DNA of 64,000 nt from Macrothele yani (GCA_039090855.1 CM077010.1:48192905-48256904); one strand, 5' to 3'. Numbered from the stretch's first letter, positions 1 to 11,411 are shown. The notes: generated by a model not told the origin, from the sequence alone. Program-made: numbers and translations.

Positions 1-2
1 AC

Positions 3-1193
3 TCGCCACTCATCAACCTAGAAAAAAAGATATACAACTATCTATCCCCAATATTCATGAGGAATCAATATACATTAAAGAACAGCTATGAGTTTATAGA
101 AAAAATCAAATTAATTAATCAAGACCTAGAGCAAATAACTATGGCCTCCATGGACGTTAAGGCGTTATACCCAAACACTACTGTCGAGCTAGCCATCGAA
201 TTGATTATGCAACAACTAAACATCAACAAAGAACTAAACTTGTCACAACTGAAAGAGCTAAAGAATACCTTATATTTCATCAAGGAAAACAACATCTTCC
301 ATTTTGAAGGAAATATATTTAAACAAACGCAAGGTGGCCCTATGGGATCCCCATTATCGGCATTATACGCAGAAGTGATTATGGCATACCTCGAAAAAGA
401 AATTATTCAAAATTTACCTGAAAAGCCAATACTTTATGCTCGATATGTAGACGACATTATTATAATGTCTAAACTTAACAAAGCCGAGCTACAAGATCTA
501 GCACAGCAGTTTAGCAAAATCTGTAACACCATAGAGCTAACTATTGAGTTTGAAGAGGATAATCGCCTATCCTTCCTGGACATTCAACTAAAGAAAAACA
601 AAAATAGTTTTGAATACTCTGTGTTCAGAAAAGCAACTTACATACCTGTACTGATACCATACTCGTCGCACCATCCAGTGATACAAAAAAAAACCAGCAT
701 AGTAAACTTGATACGGCGAGCGTACACACACACATCTAACAACAGGCTAAAAAATCAAGAGCTAGAGTTTATCTCGAAAATATCACAAGAGTATGGGTAC
801 CCGAGCAAGCTAATTAATAAATGGATACATGAGAGTAAAAAGCATATGACTCAGAGTAAAGAAGGCCAAGAAGTGCACAACCAAAGCAAGATGAGGAATA
901 AAATATTGAAATACATTGGAGCTTTCCCATACCTGGAAGGAGTCTGTAAAGAAATCAATAGGCACTGTGCTAAATATGACTTACAACTAGGAAGCTCAGT
1001 GCACACCGTGAAAAGTATGACTGTCAACAAAAAAACAGAGGAAAAAATGCTGCTAGAAGAATCAGGAACCTACGAAATTCCAATTGCACACATACCCCCA
1101 ATATCGTACATTGGAAGTACGAAAAACAGATTAAAAAAAGACTTAAACAACACATATCTAACTGGCAAAAAAAAGAAGCCAAAACTGCTTTAG
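3..1193 (+). CDS. PLE reverse transcriptase with start of GIY-YIG endonuclease (partial)
   Basis: The frame is open from the window edge, so the Met at 57 is probably internal. The reverse transcriptase copies element RNA. Visible RT blocks are MASMDVKALYPNT (about residues 29-41 from the Met), QGGPMGSPLSALYAEV (about 90-105) and the catalytic YVDDII (about 130-135). FEEDNRLSFLDIQL and SSHHPVIQKK follow, as is usual in Penelope RTs. Near the C-terminus, GTYEIP then SYIGSTKNRL is a degenerate GIY-YIG start. The ORF stops at 1193, but homologous endonuclease sequence continues in another frame, so the stop results from a frameshift in an A-rich run near 1140-1190. The core RT motifs are intact while the endonuclease is broken. 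Confidence 0.85.
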   Translation, partial: SPLINLEKKIYNYLSPIFMRNQYTLKNSYEFIEKIKLINQDLEQITMASMDVKALYPNTTVELAIELIMQQLNINKELNLSQLKELKNTLYFIKENNIFHFEGNIFKQTQGGPMGSPLSALYAEVIMAYLEKEIIQNLPEKPILYARYVDDIIIMSKLNKAELQDLAQQFSKICNTIELTIEFEEDNRLSFLDIQLKKNKNSFEYSVFRKATYIPVLIPYSSHHPVIQKKTSIVNLIRRAYTHTSNNRLKNQELEFISKISQEYGYPSKLINKWIHESKKHMTQSKEGQEVHNQSKMRNKILKYIGAFPYLEGVCKEINRHCAKYDLQLGSSVHTVKSMTVNKKTEEKMLLEESGTYEIPIAHIPPISYIGSTKNRLKKDLNNTYLTGKKKKPKLL

Positions 1194-1435
1194 TGCAATT
1201 CTGCATGGAAAACCGGACATTCCCAAAGTTCGATGAAATTAAAATGCTAAAAAAGAATAAAAAATCGGAAAGGCAAATTGAGGAGGGAAGAAGCAATATT
1301 AATCTACAAAAATAAAGCAAGGGTATGTAACCAGAATGACCCTAGCACATTATCGGGCCTGTGGAAAGAACTAATAAGACAAGAAAAACAACAACAAAAG
1401 AAAAACCGGGGGAAAAAGACAAGAAAACCAGAATA
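1110..1435 (+). pseudogene. C-terminal part of PLE-1 GIY-YIG endonuclease, frameshifted
   Basis: After the RT ORF the expected continuation is found in a shifted frame: HISNWQKKEAKTALVQFC, then FPKFDEIKMLKKNKKSE, then RQIEEGRSNI. After a second shift it reads CNQNDPSTLSGLWKELI before a basic tail ending at 1435. The R/E-containing helix and the NQNDP...LWKELI tail match the end of PLE endonucleases. At least two frameshifts, both in A-rich tracts, prevent a single product. Confidence 0.7.
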
Positions 1436-2040
1436 GGAGAAGAAAATTAAAAAAAAAAAAAAAAAAAAAAAGGTGTTTTTAACGAAACATAGATGGCGCC
1501 AGCCGGGCTTGATAACGAAATATATCCAGGAAAGTATTTCCGACGAATGGCAACAAGGAGTATCGGACTCCATTAGCGCGAAGTTAACCACGAACATCGG
1601 TGGTAAAGTCGCCACGCTCCTGAAGATGCCCAGAGTATGGGCAAAAATTGCGAGTATAAAGAACGGTAAAAATTGATGTTTGAATCCTAAGGCAAAGATC
1701 CAATGAGTATACCCAGCGAAAAGTGTGAGAAGTAAAGCCAGTCATCGCATACAACGGACTTTAGGACAATAACATCAACAAAGACCGGAAAACATGTGCG
1801 TGAAATGTTTCCGTCGCTAGAAAGGAATGCCAAGGTAAGCATTATCCGCTAGATTTTTGTACAGGTTCACTTTTGATATCAATTATAATTTCATTGGCTG
1901 TTGCCATTTTGATATAAATCAAATTAAGGAATTATGTGTTGTTGTTTAACCTTCATGCAAAAACTTGGCATACATTATCAAATTTTTTGTGCATTTATCT
2001 GTTGACTCATCAACAAGTAAAGAAAAAAATGTGCATTTTC

Positions 2041-2218
2041 TAAATGAAATACTATTAAAAAGCACCAATCACTTACCCTAAAGATCATAATAATTTCTAT
2101 CGACTACACACTTCCAGCACGTCAATTATAATAATTGACGTGCTGGAAGTGTGTAGTCGATAGAAATTACCATGATCTTTAGGGTAGTGATTGGTGCTTT
2201 TTAATAGTATTTCATTTA
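2041..2218. repeat. near-perfect 178-bp palindrome (foldback)
   Basis: Arms 2041-2129 and 2131-2218 are reverse complements with one central base, two adjacent mismatches (2090s versus 2170s) and a one-base indel. No gene lies inside. The element could be a palindromic MITE or a recent hairpin-mediated inversion. No target duplication could be assigned. Confidence 0.95.
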
Positions 2219-2530
2219 TGAATTACACGTAAACTATGCGCACTTTGCAGGGTTTTAATACCTTAAAAGTGCAAATATAATAAGTGCATTTCCTAGTTTT
2301 GTCATCAATGTGTTCCTTATATCATCCCCAATATAGCAAGTGAAAACACTGCACACTTTGTCATTATGATAAGTGACACCTAACTTAAAATTTTCACAGA
2401 TCTTGCCGTGGCAAGCAATAAATTTTTCAAAAAATTAAAATTTAACTTCAGATTTAGCCATAGTATATTATGCTATGTGAAATAAGTTGTCCATTTTTTC
2501 TTAATGTTTCTTCGTCTGCATTTCTAAGAA

Positions 2531-2969
2531 GTCTTTACAAGGGGCGAATTAATCAATTGGCCTTCCTTAGCTGCTTTACTGACCAGTGCCTCCATGTGAT
2601 TAGCTGAGTGGTTATGTACAACTACAGATTCCTTTTTAACTTTTTCTGTTTTAAATTCCGTAGGGCCATATGCATGCATTGCACCATATTTCTTTCACAT
2701 GACTAGGAGAACTTTCCATCTTTTCAAAATTCAACCATTCCCATTTATTTGCTGATCTCCAGTTTTCTACTGTGGCAACCTTAGCATTTTTTTAACGCAG
2801 ATATTTTTCTTCTCTTCGTGGACAAGTCGTCACACTGAATGGGTTTGCTGGGAACATTATGGCTCACATCATTATCATCAATTTTCACATAAACATCGTT
2901 TTTAACATTTTCTGATAGCGATCGTTTGCGAAAAAATGAAAGTAATGTTCTCTGATCCATACTTAACAT
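2531..2969 (-). pseudogene. hAT/ZNF862-like N-terminal zinc-finger region, broken
   Basis: Read on the minus strand, a Met-initiated frame opens with MDQRTLLSFFRKRS, a start common in TTF/ZNF862-like hAT proteins, followed by an acidic-basic linker. After a frameshift near 2780 comes NKWEWLNFEKME, then IWCNAC, and in a third frame YGPTEFKTEKVKKES and VVHNHSANHMEAL. The order WL...C..C...F...H.....H is the TTF-type finger of this family. Stops and two frameshifts make it a relic. No hAT catalytic domain was recognised next to it. Confidence 0.6.
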
Positions 2970-4365
2970 TAAAACATGTTTACCTGTTTAAAAAAGTTTT
3001 CTTAAAAACCTAAAACAGAACGACATGATTCATTCAACAAAGGAACAAAACAATGGGTAGCCATAGCACCTTGAAAGCTCATGTTGAAAAAACAAAGCAT
3101 CTGTGATGATGATATGTTTTCATTAACGATTCCTACGGCTTGGTACAACCACGGTCATGGGAGACGAGAGCATTAAAGCGAAAAAAAGTATTTTTTTCAG
3201 GAAGTTTGTAAAGTACTATTGTACAGTTACAGCATGAGTGGAAGTTTTCCGCCTCCTTTTTTAGTTGTACATCAAAATTGCAGATTTTCATTTAAAATAA
3301 GAAAACACGTAACTGGTGCCTGGCAACGTCTGCGTCTCATCATCCCACCCACTCTTTGCGTTATTCCCATGCCTTGGGCTGGCACATTCCGGGCGATTGC
3401 TAACTCCTAGTAGCAAAAGCTTGTGGACCTCTTCAATTGGAAATTAAAATGTGAATACTTATTTTCCCAAAAAGTTAAGCAACTTATGCAACTTTTTTTG
3501 CAGATATTGGGATTTGCTGAGAAAAGAAGATACTCCAAATTTTGCCAAAATGTGTTGATACCTTTTAAAATTAAGTCTGAATTTTTTTATTAAGGTGAAA
3601 GGATACAGATTTCCTAATAAAAAAAATTAAGTGTAGCTGTAAAAGTTATCGTTGGATTTTTAGCAAAATTTGGGGAATCTGTTGTTTTTTTTAAGCAAAT
3701 TATAGTGTCTTTAAAAAATTCGCATACTTTTCTTAAATTTTCGAGAAAATAAAATTTTCGCATTTTTATTCCTACTAAAAGAGAACAGCAGATGCGATTC
3801 TGGCAGGTGAGTAGACAGGGTTGGAAGCGGAGGAGAATTAATGCTTTCAGAGTTGAAATGTTTTACTTCCAGAAAAAGGAACTAAAATATTTGCCACATT
3901 TTAGATAAAGGAGGCAAATGCGGGCGGGCATAGTGCCTAATTTGTTACGGTTTACCATGGGGTAGGGGAGGTTCTAGAGTGAAAATAAAATTCAGTCTTG
4001 GCAATGCCTCCCAGGAGTGAGTTAGAGTTAGTTATTCAACAAGTTTTGGAAATGCCCAGGTGTTGATTTTTTTACCAGCACGCCGCCACCACATTTTTTT
4101 CCACGGGGCGAACGTTTATTCCACATGTGCAATGCAGTTGGCGCTTTACATTTCACACTAAAACAGTCAAGATTTTACCACTAGCAATTTTTGCTAGAGC
4201 CACTTTTTATCACTAGCAAAATGCATTTGCTTGCTAAGTACTAACTACCGGTCAAAATTGCTCCCTGGTCTGAACTCTGGCCTCTTGTGACAAACTGCCT
4301 GCCCAACAGGCGGCAATGCAATGTCATAAGTTGCTGTTTTCAGCTGCGCATGTACAGTGCTGCCT
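2970..4365. other. no gene seen
   Basis: AT-rich sequence with T and A runs and no frame resembling a known protein. The short open frame at 3219-3410 has no recognisable motif. Confidence 0.6.
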
Positions 4366-4639
4366 GGAAGACATACCTGTCAACCTGTACGGTTTTTTTA
4401 CATTTTCGTTCCTGTACGGCCGTACAAACGTTTTGTACGTTTTTTTTTTAATCTCTGAAAAGCTTTTTTGTTAATTATTTACATTAACTGGCCCTATTCT
4501 AAAACATTTTTGCGGGTATAATACCAAACATTTTACGTTCATTCCATGGCTCGCGCAACCGTAGCAGAATCACGGCGACGGGCGATGTACGTCGCATATT
4601 TTATTTTGGTTCTGCAGACAAAAATGATATCTCTAGAAC

Positions 4640-5245
4640 CCAATTGAAGCTTCTCTTGCGGACTTCCGATCATGGATGCAAGTTTTTCGTCTTCGAACGA
4701 AATTCAGTCTTCAAATCTTTCCAGAAACGAAGTGAAGATTTCTCCCGTAATGTTTTTTTTTTTTTTTTTTTTCTCGCCATGTTTCTTTTTCCGATATTGC
4801 TAAATATCATTTTATTCCATTGTGTTTCAGTCTGAAAACGGAGGTAACAACTTCCGAAAACGGAAGTTAGACGCAGCCTCGTAATCTTACATTCCTTTTC
4901 CGCGATATTCCCTCTGTCCCATATGGTTAAGTATAATTTTGTTACACAAATGTTTATATTTAAGACTGAAAACGGAGGAGAATTTTCCGAAAACGAAAGT
5001 TGAACGGAACAGAAATTTATCCCATAATCGTAAATTGGAAGCACAAAAAAATTTCGACAAAGGAAGCTAAAAGCAGCGAAGAGTTCTTCCGAATTCGTAT
5101 TTTTTGCAGGTGTTTTCCCTGCATTGTATTGTTATTTAAACATAGTTTAATATATAAGATCAAAAATGAAAATTGTCCCGAAAATGGAAGTAGGACGGAG
5201 TGAAAGTTTTTTTCCCTTTAATCGCAGTTTTTTTTTTCTAGCGAT
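4640..5245 (+). repeat. degenerate tandem units of about 140-190 bp
   Basis: A unit with the words 'ctgaaaacggagg', 'ttccgaaaacg', a TAATCGTAA-like segment and 'attttattcca' recurs about four times: partly near 4680-4830, then from 4831, about 4970 and about 5165. The same unit is found at 14.5-15.3 kb. The units lie in the 5' non-coding part of the hAT element. Confidence 0.75.
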
Positions 5246-5489
5246 GTTCCTTTGTCCTCTATTTTTAAATAAAATGTTATTCCATAAATCTCTTAACATA
5301 ATTATATTCCATAATCAAAACAAGCGGCTGATTTGAGGCAAATCAAATTCAATAATCGCGAGCTGCAGCACGATGACATCACACTAGCAGTAGGCCTCTC
5401 CAACAGGATATTAATGGAAGAAATGAAACTTAATGGTGCAGATAAAAAGTTATTTTTCGCAGATGTGAGAAACTTTTCTGTAGCAGTAG

Positions 5490-6421
5490 CATACCTGCCA
5501 ACTTTTGCGCATTACGCGTAAAATTTACGCATTTTAACTGTTCTTTACGATTTTACGCATGGATCGCTATTTTTTACGCATTTCCGTATATTTAAAAAAC
5601 ATTTTTTTAAATCTTCCTAGAGAAATATATGTTAATGTTTCAGTTAAATCATGCCTGCCAACTCTTCCGGAATTTGCGGAAGTTTTCCGTTTTTTTACAC
5701 GGTCTTCTGGTCGGAAGAACTTTTCTTCTGGATTTTAAAATTTTTTGTTAAAAATATCCCTATAAATAAAATATATAACAGAGATGGGAGTTTTGTGCCT
5801 TTGTGCGCCAAAACACCTGTGCCCTGTCGTCATCGTCGGGACTTCGGCACAGTAAATTCTTCGTGCACACTGTTATGCTTGACGCTGAATAAAGATTATG
5901 TGGTGGAAGAAAGGTTCAGAGACTCCAACTACTGCAGATTTTACGTAGTTACTATGGAAATAGTCGGTCCCCTACGGACGACGGAAAACATCGAGTATGC
6001 TATGATAATCGTAGGTCAGCTATGGACGACAGAAAACGTTGAGTATACTATGAAAATCGTCGGTCCGCTATGGACGACAAAAAACGTCGAGTATGCTATG
6101 GAAATCGTCGGTCCGCTACATACGATGGAAAACATCGAGTGTGCTATGGAAATTTTCGGTCCACTGCGGACAACGGAAAACGTCGAGTATGCTATGGAAA
6201 TCGCCGGTCCGCTACGGGGACGGAAAACGTTGAGTATGGTATCAAAATGTGATATAATTTGTTTATATATAAACATTTAAAAATTTTAAAATACAGAAAT
6301 ATTTGCATTTATTTTTACTTGTACATAGCTAAATTCGTTTGCGCATAGTTAAAAAAAATCATTAGAAATGTCATTCGCGCGCAATTGTACACATTTGAAT
6401 TTTCTCAGGTTGGCAGGTATG
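5490..6421 (+). mobile_element. nested non-autonomous element, CATACCTGCCAAC termini
   Basis: The terminal inverted repeat CATACCTGCCAAC (5490-5502) is matched by GTTGGCAGGTATG ending at 6421. The 6-mer cagtag flanks both ends (5484-5489, 6422-6427). Removing the element restores the hAT reading frame across SVAV|VRK, which supports the boundaries. Just inside the left end the word 'ttacgcatt' is repeated several times. A second start of the same type (CATGCCTGCCAAC at 5650), with its own word 'ccggaa', suggests another nested copy whose right end is lost. It contains no transposase. Confidence 0.85.
5954..6240 (+). repeat. 48-bp minisatellite, six units
   Basis: Six consecutive units begin ATGGAAATCGTCGGTCC and end in GAGTATGCT. 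Five are exactly 48 bp and the last is 47. Because 48 is a multiple of three, open frames run through the array on both strands (16-residue repeats such as MEIVGPLRTTENVEYA). There is no sign of a real protein around it. Confidence 0.95.
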
Positions 6422-7270
6422 CAGTAGTGAGAAAGATGGTAGATAAATTTCCATTTGAAAATCAGGTGCTGAAAGACCTGAAGTACTTGACCCAACCCTC
6501 AAAAACAGCCTGAAATACACACATATTTGTAGATTAGCAGACACCTTTGCTCCACACTTTGATCAGGAAGCTCTAAAGGATGAATTTAGTAACTATTATA
6601 TGATCTCTGATGACTGTGTGCCTGTACTTGTAGACAGTGGCCAGAAAAAGAGCTTTTGTAGCTACTAGCTGGATATTATAAGCCTGAGAACAAGTATTGG
6701 TGGCATCTGCTTCCCAAATCTTAAGTGAGTATTCAGTGACTACTTACTTTGCCTCACAATAATGCTGGCTGTAAAAGATTTTTCTCCATGATGAAGAAAA
6801 TCCATACAGGCTGTAGGAAGTCCCTGAATGCAGTACACTGACATCTTTTCTACATTGTAAAATAAACATTGACACTTGTTTCATTGGCTTTAAACCCACC
6901 GATTATATTTTGGAAAAAAGCAAAACATACATGTGTTGAATACAATACAACACACTAAGATTAAATTGCTTAAATATGCAAAAAATTAATACACCTACAT
7001 CAGTTGCTGTTATAAAACTGTTGAGCTTGTAAAATTTGTGTAATAAATTTTGTGTGTAAGGGTTATTTAGTCTTTGTAAGGTTTTTATTGGTCCAGTGTA
7101 CAGGTTATCACCTCAAGAGGTTGACAGGTATGGGAAGAGGATATGGCCACTTTCGAGCTATCAACGCTGTCTCTGACACACACGTTTTATAACTGCTGGT
7201 GAAGAGAATAATTATTAGTTATTTTGAAATTCATGATAGTTAAAGCCTGTTCTCATCAAAAGTTTTTCTA

Positions 7271-8608
7271 CAGGGTGGGTGCAAAGTAACATTAGAAATA
7301 TTTAATACTAATGGATCGATTTTAATGGAACAAGTTTTAAATTGCACAGTAGAGTGGTACAACTTTACTACAGTGTTTAAAATTCACATAGGCACAAGTG
7401 TTAAAATTCCACATAGCCACCAACATTGTCCACAAGTTTTTGCAGTCGTCTGAGAACATCTTCGATTGACTTCAGCAGGAATTCATGTGGTATGTCTACC
7501 AGAACATGCCGAATGCGTTCCTCCAATTCATCCAAAGTTCTTGGCTTTGTTCGATAAACTTCTTCCTTCGCCCACCCCTACAGGAAAAAGTCACATGGGA
7601 TGAGGTCAGGGCTTCTTGCTGGCCATCCATGTGGACCTCGATGACCCAGCTAACGTGCTGGGAATTGGATGTCAAGCCACTCACAAACAGTGTGTACAAA
7701 ATGTGGAGGGGCACCAACTTGCATGAATATGAGGTCATTGAAGTTGTCCCAAGTGGATGTTGTAGGCCACACATGTTTTTGAAACATGGTTAGGAAACGA
7801 TCTGCAATCATTGTGCCCCGCGTAAGGAATGGCCCCGTAACTTGACTGGAGGTCATGCCGAACCACACTGTGACATTGGGCCGATTTTGCATCTTTTCAA
7901 CAATGTTTCCGGGATTCTCTGGCGCCCAGTAGTGGCAATTGTGGTGGTTCACAAATCCTCTACCATGGAAGACGGTTTCGTCACTCCAAAGGATGTTGTG
8001 AAACAACTGGGACCAGTCAGCATACCAAGCAAACATGGTCTCCCCAAACTCTATCCGACGATCACAGTCTTCCGCTGATAATTCCTGGCAATAATGTGGC
8101 TTCCAAGGATGCCAGTGTAACTCCTTTAAAACAGTTCGTATTGTGTGATGGGAGAGACCACTTTCACGAGCGGCCTGGTGTGTTAACTTTTGAGGACTTC
8201 GGATGAACATTTCCTGCACAACTTGCACATTCTCCTCCAGTCTGGATGTTGAGGGACGACCGCTTCTGTGAGTATCTCTAACAGATCCTGTATTCATGAG
8301 TTTGGAATGGCAGTGCTTGATGGTTTTGGCATTAACTGAAGCATGAGGTCTGTGAACACTGCACCACAATCTTTGCACCTGCACAAAAGACTGCCACACT
8401 TCGTAACGGCATGCAACCTGGGCACGTTCACGCAGTGTCAGGCGTTGGGTCATTCTGGGCTGCTGTTATCACTCTGAAATCAAAACAGAAATTAGCAATA
8501 CAATTCTACTGTTTAGGAATCACGATATTTTTTATTTCATCCAAATGCTGTGATTTTTCAAAAAGTTATTTACACTTTTTAATAGGGAGTTATTTCTCAC
8601 CCACCCTG
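7271..8608 (-). mobile_element. mariner-like element with CAGGGTGGGTG termini
   Basis: The element is bounded by TA (7269-7270 and 8609-8610) and by imperfect inverted repeats starting CAGGGTGGGTG. It is 1338 bp long, normal for a mariner, and carries one transposase on the minus strand. Confidence 0.93.
7401..8453 (-). pseudogene. Tc1/mariner transposase with DUF4817-like HTH, inactive
   Basis: The frame 7650-8453 starts MTQRLTLRERAQVACRYE, an N-terminal helix-turn-helix. It continues with TGSVRDTHRSGRPSTSRLEE (linker), SPQKLTHQAARESGLSHHTI (second HTH) and the DDE domain with ILWSDETVF (first Asp). The second catalytic block reads FMQVGAPPHF where the family has Asp after Gln, so the key residue is Val. 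An in-frame TAG after QFPAR and another inside CDFFL*GW interrupt the C-terminal part, which then runs TLDELEERIRHVLVDIP to a stop at 7401. The third Asp (RSPDLIPCDF) is kept. With one catalytic Asp lost and two stops, no active enzyme is expected. Confidence 0.9.
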
Positions 8609-8610
8609 TA

Positions 8611-9230
8611 TATGTAGTTTCATTTTTTGTTATTTTTCTAATTGATTTAGGGCAGTTTTAATTTTTATCTGTAGGAAAGTATGATGCACGCCCCTTTCAA
8701 GCCCTTTGCGCTCCACTGTTTTAGAACCACTGGTCTAGGAGATTACTTATAATTCTGGCTAAGGTACCTTATGACACTGGCAGATGTGGGAGAGTTGCAG
8801 GGTAGTGTGCTCCCTCATGAAAGTGTTTTTGCTCAATCAATCAGTATTTTATAAAATCTTCAGGTTAAAAGCTGGCAATGATTCCATTTAGCCAGTCACA
8901 GCTGCAGGTTTATTTACCAATCCTGCGTTCTACCAGTCTGTCGATGCATGATGGTTGAGATTTATACCTAGCTATGTGGAAAGTTAATATTCAGTGGTTT
9001 GGCAACCATAGAAGAATTCGATAGACTGGAATTATTGGCTCAGTTATTAGGTATAAAGCGAATATTAAACAAACTACTGAACATGCTGAAGTTTTAATAT
9101 CACGATGGGTGTAATGAAGGAAGTGTAAATGCAAATTTTGCTGTAATACAGCACTGTAACCACACAAAATCAGCTATGTTTTGCAGTAGATTAAGGGTTA
9201 GCATCCCCACAGTACAAGTTAATGATGATA
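8611..9230. other. no gene seen
   Basis: Intergenic or intronic sequence with no recognisable frame, repeat or RNA gene. Confidence 0.5.
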
Positions 9231-10104
9231 AACACTGAGTGGCCAAATTATGACCACCAGAGCACTTTATGCATAGTAGCTATCCTACATATACAAGATG
9301 ACTGAATCAGCATAAAAAGGGAACACTGAAGGCATGCAGGGACTAATGAAGTGCATTGCATAAGAAATAATGTGTGAAAGATACAGTCTGGCAAACTTCG
9401 AATGTTAAATGGTCACGGGTGCTCGAAGCACTAGTACGAGCATTAGCAAAATGGCTGCACTTGTAAATCATTTGAGAGGCAGGAATAGTTCAAGTTCAGA
9501 AAGAATGTACAGGGTTCGTACTACTCCTGGATATTAAGGATATACTCCTTAAATGAACTTTTTTTTCACAAGGGCCCTGGAAAACTCCTTAAATTTAAAC
9601 CTCACTCATGAAAGAAAATGATTTGACTCCTTAAATTATTAATTTCAAATTATAAGTTTTCATGAATTTTTTTTTCTTTCTTTTCCTGTGTGTTTAGATT
9701 TTGGGAAGCTGTTTTTCCCTTGCGGCCAAAATTAATGTGCGAACAGATGAATGACATCACAATCACGGAAATAATGCCAGCATTCGCAGCCAACGATCAG
9801 ATCAGATCATATGTAGAGGAATTTAGGAAGGGAGTGTCTGACCCCAGGTCTTAAACAACCCTTAGAAATGCCCGATCGGAAAGTGACAGGGAAGCGAGGT
9901 AGAAAGGGGGAGGAAGACGCCCTTGTTTATTACGGGAGGAGGGGGTAGTACCCGGGGTCTGACTTTAACTGGTATTATGAGGTATTGGCTTGTTACTCAA
10001 AGAGGGCGGGGCATTGAAGTTCTGCTCTGCCCTCAGGGAGACCGGTGATGAGTTCATGATTTTGCTACATTGCGCTATTTTTTTTTCTTCCAATAATCGG
10101 TGAG

Positions 10105-10335
10105 ATGCCTGTAGGAAACTGTGGTTTTAATTCTGCTTGGCTGGAGCAGAAGGAGTATGTGAGATGGCTCATTGAAGACAAATTGAAATTCCAAGCACGT
10201 TGTGAGATATACGACCACAATTTTACTATCACAAACATGGGGGAAGCAGCTCTTAAGAGCCACATGTCTTGCAAAATGTCACATTTTTTGTGCATTTTAT
10301 GGAAAAAATTGAGACGAAGTACACCATGCAAATAA
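10105..10335 (+). pseudogene. BED-like zinc-finger protein fragment of the hAT-like element
   Basis: The 76-residue frame starts MPVGNCGFNSAWLEQKEYVR and continues FQARCEIYDHNFTITNMG, then EAALKSHMSCKMSH. The pattern FN.AWL...WL.....ARC..C..F...NMG..AL.SH....H is the N-terminal finger of a widespread transposon-encoded family. The second Cys of the CxxC knuckle is Tyr here, so zinc binding is probably lost. Nothing recognisable follows the stop at 10335. Confidence 0.65.
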
Positions 10336-11087
10336 ACTATAACGTAACCCCTTTTTCGTGGGCGAGATTGGTGTTACACTGTGTCTAAAACCATGACTAA
10401 GGAAATGTTGAACTAAATGAGAATACGATGCAATAGATGAAACATGAAACAAAAATCAACTTATGATAACCTGTTATTGGTCCAGCAAATTGAAGAAGTC
10501 CACAATATAGCCACATATAAATATCGTATGACCTAGCTTTTACACAGAGCGAACATCTCCACACCCACACATACACATAGCAACTGCTGTATCGTCCTTT
10601 TATTCTTATCACATTCATATGTCACTTTCTCTGACCTGAAAGGTGTTGCCAACCTCATTCATGTGAGAGAGAAGATATGACGTTAAGTTTGGAAAGTGTA
10701 AAAGAGAACAAACTCAAATTTATATAGGAAAAGGAACTAAAAATTAAAGTTAAATTAGAATATACGTCACAAAACCCAAAGTTGAACTAGGAGCGTACGT
10801 AAGCAATAGTGATCACCTTAGAGGTGAAATTTTGTGGACCTTAAAGGTAGTTAGGTCTAGTTACTCGTATACGTCATGTGCAGATATGCAAAGTGTTTTT
10901 ACATTAATGTTTCCTGACAGTGAGATAGCAAAAGAAATTTGCATGTGGTGAAAGGAAATGCACTTATTTAGCAGTTTTTGGCATTGCTCCATATTTTTAT
11001 CGCTGTGTGTGTGTATTTGTTTTGTCTGCGTTGCACTGAATTGTTAATCATCATGATATCCTAGTTCTCATGTTGTCAAATGTCAGG

Positions 11088-11312
11088 TGCTGCCCCGGTG
11101 GCGCAGTGGTCTAAGCGATGGCTTCTGATCATTCGTCCGAAAGGGGTCCAGGTTCGAATCCCGGTGAGGCATGGATATTGTGTTTGTCTTACAGCATCGG
11201 TTCTCTCCCTTCCCTGGAACCAGTGGCCTTAAATTAGGGGCGGGTGACTGCTTATAGCCCATTGAATTGCTCACGGTGGTCATTAAACCTCCATTCAAAA
11301 AAAAAAAAAAAA
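11088..11312 (+). mobile_element. tRNA-derived SINE, copy 1
   Basis: The element has a tRNA-like head with an A-box-like TGGCGCAGTGGTCTAAGCG (about 11098) and a B box GGTTCGAATCC (11151-11161), a unique body ending in CATTAAACC, and a poly(A) tail. A 10-bp target duplication aaatgtcagg lies at 11078-11087 and 11313-11322. The head resembles tRNAs with a long variable arm. RNA polymerase III would transcribe it. It sits inside the hAT-like element and is therefore younger than that insertion. Confidence 0.92.
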
Positions 11313-11411
11313 AAATGTCAGGCTGTATTTGAAGGATAAAAATAGATACCATACTTATATAAAATTACATATAGTAGCACTGGTAGTAATTTTAGCTAAC
11401 AAATAAAAGTA

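Larger units (their letters stand above)
1..1676 (+). mobile_element. Penelope-like retroelement (PLE-1), 5' end outside window
   Basis: This is a PLE that enters from the left edge of the window. A reverse transcriptase is followed by a GIY-YIG-type endonuclease in the order typical of PLEs. A run of about 20 A at 1450-1470 separates the coding part from a short open segment (1473-1676) that I do not recognise and that may be 3' untranslated element sequence. The 3' boundary is uncertain, because no second terminal repeat or target duplication could be identified. Confidence 0.8.
5330..6890 (+). pseudogene. hAT transposase C-terminal half, split by an insertion
   Basis: The frame 5333-5489 reads RQIKFNNRELQHDDITLA and KKLFFADVRNFSVAV, and resumes after the nested element with VRKMVDKFPFENQVLKDL at about 6427. 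Later, in other frames, come ICRLADTFAPHFDQEAL, then CKRFFSMMKKIHTGCR and SLNAVH with SCKINI-like sequence to about 6890. This last block matches the hAT dimerisation region (C-R-FS...I...R..L). The protein is a DDE transposase relic of cut-and-paste type, with stops, several frameshifts and the 932-bp insertion. Its N-terminal half is not recognisable. Confidence 0.75.
4372..7132 (+). mobile_element. hAT-like element with CATACCTGTCAACC termini
   Basis: The left end CATACCTGTCAACC at 4372 is matched by its reverse complement ending at 7132. The 6-mer ggaaga lies directly outside both ends (4366-4371 and 7133-7138), a likely target duplication. The left subterminal region carries repeated words built on 'tgtacg' (4387-4445). 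Inside are tandem units (about 4640-5245) and a broken hAT transposase, interrupted by a second element with the same terminus (5490-6421). An 8-bp duplication would be expected for hAT. The 6-bp reading fits better, so class assignment rests mainly on the transposase. Confidence 0.8.

Noticed and set aside
5651..6280. Long open frame of 209 codons with repeated peptide
   Set aside because: It is the 48-bp minisatellite read through, together with AT-rich flank. The opposite strand is open as well, and the region lies in a non-autonomous element.
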